NCBI GenBank assembly: GCA_947453285.1
Contig: CANGGA010000031.1
Location: 1-9,420 of the forward strand
Source: Microbacteriaceae bacterium
GTDB lineage: Bacteria; Actinomycetota; Actinomycetes; Actinomycetales; Microbacteriaceae
Reading direction: 5' to 3'
DNA length: 9,420 bases
This document shows, in pieces, positions 6,148 to 9,420 of the stretch; positions within the stretch are counted from its first letter, which is position 1, and every line of letters begins with the position of its first letter. The notes beneath the pieces are model-generated. The model worked only from the letters and a program-made list of their open reading frames with translations, did not search any database and was not told where the DNA came from. The position numbers were made by a program, and so were the translations under genes.

Positions 6148-7389
6148 ATGAGTACACCACGCGTTTTCGGAATGGTTCTTGCCGGCGGTGAAGGCAAAAG
6201 ACTCATGCCGCTAACCGCCGAACGAGCAAAGCCTGCCGTGCCTTTTGGTGGCAGCTACCGACTTATCGACTTTGCACTGTCGAACCTAATCAACTCGGGC
6301 TTGCGTCGAATCGTCGTGCTTACTCAATACAAGTCGCACTCACTCGACCGTCACATTTCGCAAACCTGGAGAATGTCTCCCTTGCTCGGTTCGTATGTTG
6401 CATCGGTTCCCGCCCAGCAACGTTTAGGCAAGCGGTGGTTCTCAGGCAGCGCGGATGCGATCTTGCAAAGCATGAACCTGTTGAGCGACGAGCGCCCAGA
6501 CATAGTTGTAATCGTCGGAGCAGATCACGTTTATCGAATGGACTTCGATCAAATGATTCAGGCGCACATCGAATCTGGTCGTGGGGTTACCGTTGCTGCA
6601 ATTCGCCAACCGTTGCAACTGGCCACTCAGTTCGGTGTTATCGAAGTCGACGATAACGACCCAACAAAAATTTCGGCGTTCCGCGAAAAGCCAAGCGACC
6701 CGAAGCCGCTAATCGATGCGCCAAATGAAGCCCTGGTTTCGATGGGAAACTACGTCTTCTCTGCACAAGCTTTGATTGATGCAATCGAGCACGATGGAAC
6801 TCTCGAGGATTCGTCGCACGATATGGGTGGAGACATCATCCCGTATATGGTTTCGCGACAAGATGCCGGCGCATACGACTTCACTTTTAATCAGATTCCC
6901 GGTGCTACCGAGCGCGATCATTCTTACTGGCGCGACGTCGGAACAATCGAGTCTTACTACGATGCCCACATGGACCTGATTTCGGTCATGCCGGTCTTCA
7001 ACCTCTACAACAGCGAGTGGCCGATTCACACTCAGCAGGTCAATTTGCCGCCGGCGAAGTTTGTTCACGATGGCGAGGGAAACCAGGGTCGAACCACCGA
7101 TTCAATCGTTTCGCTCGGCACGGTTGTCTCTGGTGGCATAGTCGAGCGAAGCGTGCTTTCGCCTAATGTTCGCGTGCACTCTCGCGCACTGGTTACCGAC
7201 TCGGTTCTGCTCGATGACGTTCAGGTTGGCCGAGACTGCACGATTCGCAAAGCAATTCTCGACAAGGGCGTTGTTGTTGCCGATGGTGCGTCAATCGGTG
7301 TCGATCGCGAACGCGACTTGGCCAGAGGATTCACCGTGTCTGAAACCGGAATTACCGTGGTTGCAAAGGGTGTGCTGGTTACACCTTGA
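6148..7389 (+). CDS. glgC: Glucose-1-phosphate adenylyltransferase GlgC
   Basis: Makes ADP-glucose from ATP and glucose-1-phosphate, the committed step for glycogen and maltose-1-phosphate synthesis. The product is 413 residues, a typical length. The nucleotidyltransferase domain (about 6-270) carries the pyrophosphorylase signature LAGGEGKRLMPLT with AKPAVP (residues 11-32). It also has GSADAIL (100-106), GADHVYRMD (124-132, with D126 at the expected metal site) and FREKP (178-182, with K181 contacting glucose-1-phosphate by homology). A left-handed beta-helix with hexapeptide-like repeats occupies about 300-400 (SVLSPNVRV, SVLLDDVQVGRDC). A GTG at 6118 in the same frame would add ten residues but lies inside the promoter region. 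ATG 6148 starts right before the first strand and follows a -10 box. The stop overlaps the serB start. Confidence 0.96.
   Translation: MSTPRVFGMVLAGGEGKRLMPLTAERAKPAVPFGGSYRLIDFALSNLINSGLRRIVVLTQYKSHSLDRHISQTWRMSPLLGSYVASVPAQQRLGKRWFSGSADAILQSMNLLSDERPDIVVIVGADHVYRMDFDQMIQAHIESGRGVTVAAIRQPLQLATQFGVIEVDDNDPTKISAFREKPSDPKPLIDAPNEALVSMGNYVFSAQALIDAIEHDGTLEDSSHDMGGDIIPYMVSRQDAGAYDFTFNQIPGATERDHSYWRDVGTIESYYDAHMDLISVMPVFNLYNSEWPIHTQQVNLPPAKFVHDGEGNQGRTTDSIVSLGTVVSGGIVERSVLSPNVRVHSRALVTDSVLLDDVQVGRDCTIRKAILDKGVVVADGASIGVDRERDLARGFTVSETGITVVAKGVLVTP
7367..7387 (+). promoter_or_regulatory. Hairpin covering the serB start codon
   Basis: AGGGTGT (7367-7373) can pair with ACACCTT (7381-7387) around a 7-nt loop, with one G-U pair. 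The stem includes the AAAGGG purine run and the first two bases of the TTG start of serB. If it forms, serB translation would need ribosomes finishing glgC to open it. The stem is short and this is inference. Confidence 0.3.
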
Positions 7390-8027
7390 CGAAGTTGTTA
7401 TTCGTCTTCGACGTTGATTCAACGCTCATCGAAGACGAAGTCATTGAACTATTGGCCGATGTTGCTGGCAAGCGCGAGCAAGTTGCCGCCGTTACCGAAC
7501 GAGCAATGGCCGGTGATCTTGATTTTGCCGAAAGCTTGATTGAACGGGTTAAGGCTTTGGCCGGATTGCCAGAATCGGTATTCGCTGATGTATTCAAGCG
7601 CCTGAGAGTTACCGAGGGTGCTAAACAACTTATTGCGGCCATTCATGACGCCGGCGGACGAGTGGGCGCAGTAAGCGGCGGTTTTAATCAGGTGCTCGCT
7701 CCCCTGGCTGAACTTCTAAGTCTCGATTTCGCGAGAGCAAACGAGCTTGAGGTAATCGACGGTCTGCTGACCGGCAAGGTGCTTGGCAATATTGTTGATC
7801 GCACCGAGAAAAAGAATGCCCTAATCGAGTGGGCAAGGCTTGCCGGTTTCGAAATCTCGCAGACTGTTGCCGTTGGCGATGGTGCGAACGATCTCGAGAT
7901 GATGCAGGCCGCCGGCCTCTCGGTTGCTTTCAATGCAAAAGCGATTGTTCGAGATCAGGCAAATATAGTCATAGCCAAACAAGACCTCAAAGAGTTGGGC
8001 ATAGCCCTCGGGCTAATTCGCAGCTAA
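7386..8027 (+). CDS. serB: Phosphoserine phosphatase SerB (HAD family)
   Basis: Hydrolyses O-phosphoserine to serine, the last step of the phosphorylated serine pathway. The product is 213 residues, a catalytic domain without the ACT domains seen in longer actinobacterial SerB proteins. HAD motif I is VFDVDSTL (nucleophile D9, acid/base D11). E18 follows where the substrate-binding glutamate of PSP lies, and R54 is in the cap. Motif II is AVSGGF (S97-G99), the motif III lysine is in DRTEKK (K142 or K143), and motif IV is VGDGANDL (D165, D169). These match the PSP subfamily closely, though a related small-molecule phosphatase is possible. The start is TTG at 7386, overlapping the glgC stop as TTGA. 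No other start lies before the D-x-D motif. Expression is probably coupled to glgC. The stop is 10 bp from the convergent SDR stop. Confidence 0.9.
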   Translation: MTKLLFVFDVDSTLIEDEVIELLADVAGKREQVAAVTERAMAGDLDFAESLIERVKALAGLPESVFADVFKRLRVTEGAKQLIAAIHDAGGRVGAVSGGFNQVLAPLAELLSLDFARANELEVIDGLLTGKVLGNIVDRTEKKNALIEWARLAGFEISQTVAVGDGANDLEMMQAAGLSVAFNAKAIVRDQANIVIAKQDLKELGIALGLIRS

Positions 8028-8030
8028 GCG

Positions 8031-8049
8031 CTTGGCGTTACTCGCCAAG
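8031..8049. terminator. Hairpin between convergent serB and SDR genes, possible U-less terminator
   Basis: CTTGGCG (8031-8037), TTACT loop, CGCCAAG (8043-8049): a perfect 7-bp stem starting 4 bp after the serB stop and overlapping the SDR stop codon. Neither strand has a following T run, so it would have to work as an I-shaped, U-less hairpin of the kind proposed in actinobacteria. The short palindrome AAGCGCTT (8026-8033) overlaps its left arm. Confidence 0.45.
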
Positions 8050-8802
8050 AAAATCAGAAGTGTCTCCGACCAATCGCGTGTTGTCTGCCGGCACAGGCTC
8101 AACCGCAGCTAGTGCAATCTCGGCTGCAAACTCGCTTACGTTGTAGAGCTTTCCTGCACCCTCGCGACGAGATTCAATCGCCCCCGGATTCGCTCGTTCG
8201 AGAAGTGTTGCGGTAATTGTTCCCTCAATCATGTCGCCAGAAACTACGACGAAACCAATGTTGCGCTGGCTCAACTCGGGAATCATGGCACGAAGCGCAT
8301 CCTCTCCGGCACGCTTTGACAGAGCCACCGGAACATACTCGGGCATGGTTGGAGTGGTTCGAATGAAGTGCGCCTGGTGGCTGGTTACGAAAACGACTCT
8401 CGCGCCATCCTTGAGGTGAGGCAATGCCGTCTTCAACAAGTTGACCTGCGAGTCACGATTCAAACGCATTGCGTAGTCTTCACCCATGCCGGCTTCCATG
8501 CCGCCAGAGGCGTTCATCACCAAGATGTCTAATTTGCCAAAGGCCTTTTCTGCAGCATCGAACATCGCAGCTACCGAAGATTGGTCGGTCAGATCTGCAC
8601 CGAACGCGATTGCCTTGCCGCCCTTTTCTTCGATCGAAGCAACGATCTTCAACGCGCGTGCCTCTTTATTGCGGTAGTTCACCAACACCGAAGCGCCGGC
8701 GTCTGCAAAGTACCCTACGGTGTCTGCGCCGATGCCACGCGATGAACCGGTAACCAGCGCAACTTTTGAGCTGAGACTGTTTGGAGCAAGTGGATTATTC
8801 AT
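8038..8802 (-). CDS. SDR-family oxidoreductase with Tyr-x6-Lys active site, possible enoyl reductase
   Basis: A 254-residue Rossmann-fold dehydrogenase. The cofactor loop is TGSSRGIG (18-25), and NYR (42-44) after the second strand suggests NADPH. GADLTD has D70, the NAG-type motif reads NASGG (97-101), N121 is in VNLLK, and S141 is in VTS. The usual YxxxK is absent: the residue four before K163 is V159. The tyrosine instead lies at Y156, giving Y-x6-K. That spacing is seen in enoyl-ACP reductases such as FabI, InhA and B. subtilis FabL, and FabL also has TGSSRG. The gene follows fabG by 11 nt with GAGAG 7 nt before the ATG, the position that inhA holds after mabA in mycobacteria. An enoyl-reductase role is plausible but unproven. 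It could equally be another SDR whose substrate cannot be told. The class assignment is firm. Confidence 0.85.
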   Translation of the reverse strand: MNNPLAPNSLSSKVALVTGSSRGIGADTVGYFADAGASVLVNYRNKEARALKIVASIEEKGGKAIAFGADLTDQSSVAAMFDAAEKAFGKLDILVMNASGGMEAGMGEDYAMRLNRDSQVNLLKTALPHLKDGARVVFVTSHQAHFIRTTPTMPEYVPVALSKRAGEDALRAMIPELSQRNIGFVVVSGDMIEGTITATLLERANPGAIESRREGAGKLYNVSEFAAEIALAAVEPVPADNTRLVGDTSDFLGE

Positions 8803-8813
8803 TTCGTTTCTCT

Positions 8814-9420
8814 CTAGTGACCCATGCCAAGGCCGCCATCGACTGGGATGACTGCTCCGCTGATGTATGAAGCATCGTCTGAAGCTAGCCAGGCACCAAC
8901 CCTGGCCACTTCTTCGGGAGAAGCGAATCGACCGGCTGGAATGCGCTTCTTGTAATCGGCCTGCTGCTCTTCTGGCAGAGCGGCAGTCATGTCTGTGTCT
9001 ATGAAGCCAGGCGCGACGACGTTGGCCGTAATGTTTCTGCCGCCAAGTTCTCGGGTAATCGATCTGGCCATGCCAACCAAGGCCGACTTGGTTGATGAAT
9101 AGTTGACCTGTCCTGCAGAGCCGAGAAGACCAACTACTGACCCGATGAGAATCACGCGGCCATACTTCTTTTTGATCATGCCCATGGTTGCCCGGCGCAA
9201 GACCCTGAACACGCCGTTCAAGTTTGTGTTTACTACATCTTCGAATTGCTCGTCTGTCATGCGCATCAAGAGGGTGTCGCGGGTAATGCCTGCATTGGCA
9301 ATCAAAATTTCAACCGGTCCGAGTTTTTCTTCAATCTCGGCAAAGGCTGCGTCGAGAGACGCGGCATCCGTGACATCGGCCTTCACGCTAAGTGCGCCGG
9401 CTGGCCCCTCGCCCGAGCGC
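8814..9420 (-). CDS. fabG: 3-oxoacyl-ACP reductase FabG, C-terminal part (5' end beyond window)
   Basis: Reduces 3-oxoacyl-ACP to 3-hydroxyacyl-ACP with NADPH in fatty-acid elongation. About 202 codons are present and the frame is open to the right edge. Missing are the start and the TGxxxGIG cofactor loop, about 40-50 residues judged by family length. Visible are ADVTD, NAGITRDTLLMRM, NxNLNGVF and the classical catalytic set: S (codon 9138-9140), 13 residues later Y (9099-9101), then K in NYSSTKSA. ANVVAPGFIDTDMT and the C-terminal VDGGLGMGH follow; the latter is nearly the ending of mycobacterial MabA (FabG1). An internal GTG at 9384-9386 lies within the fold and is not the start. The second SDR gene follows after 11 nt, so the two are very likely one operon whose promoter is outside the window. 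Confidence 0.92.
   Translation of the reverse strand, partial: RSGEGPAGALSVKADVTDAASLDAAFAEIEEKLGPVEILIANAGITRDTLLMRMTDEQFEDVVNTNLNGVFRVLRRATMGMIKKKYGRVILIGSVVGLLGSAGQVNYSSTKSALVGMARSITRELGGRNITANVVAPGFIDTDMTAALPEEQQADYKKRIPAGRFASPEEVARVGAWLASDDASYISGAVIPVDGGLGMGH

Noticed and set aside
9384..9386. GTG as the start of a short fabG
   Set aside because: The frame stays open to the window edge, and starting here would remove the cofactor-binding loop. The gene is cut by the window instead.

Overview
The window holds ordinary actinobacterial core metabolism: nine protein-coding genes, seven complete and two cut by the window edges. I found no mobile element, CRISPR array, tRNA or rRNA. The likely host is a member of Microbacteriaceae with moderate G+C, possibly one of the small-genome freshwater lineages. 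This placement is an inference. It rests on the GT4-type glycogen synthase, a cysteine-free type B L31, a FabG ending like mycobacterial MabA, and several start codons that directly follow a -10 box instead of a Shine-Dalgarno site.

Layout. Positions 1-1915 (minus) hold the N-terminal half of metH, which runs off the left edge. It is divergent from metF (1960-2874, plus) across 44 bp. A DEDDh exonuclease (2940-3677, plus) follows and ends at a perfect 28-bp palindromic terminator (3688-3715). This terminator is shared with the convergent rpmE2 (3730-3978, minus). A lone ABC ATPase (4115-4900) and the glycogen synthase gene glgA/glgM (4910-6100) lie upstream of rpmE2 on the minus strand, 9 nt apart, so they are probably one transcript. 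Across 47 bp the divergent glgC (6148-7389, plus) overlaps serB (7386-8027) by 4 nt. serB converges on a minus-strand pair: fabG (8814 to beyond 9420), then a second SDR gene (8038-8802).

Functions. MetF makes the 5-methyltetrahydrofolate that MetH uses to methylate homocysteine. GlgC makes the ADP-glucose used by the GT4 synthase, for glycogen or maltose-1-phosphate. SerB completes serine synthesis, and serine is the main source of one-carbon units entering the MetF/MetH branch. FabG and its neighbour SDR look like a tandem acyl-chain reductase pair.

The points most worth a second look are the two back-to-back divergent promoter regions with apparently leaderless starts, the Tyr-x6-Lys active site of the SDR next to fabG (the spacing found in enoyl reductases), and the TTGA glgC/serB overlap inside a small hairpin. 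I did not find evidence of a previously undescribed system.
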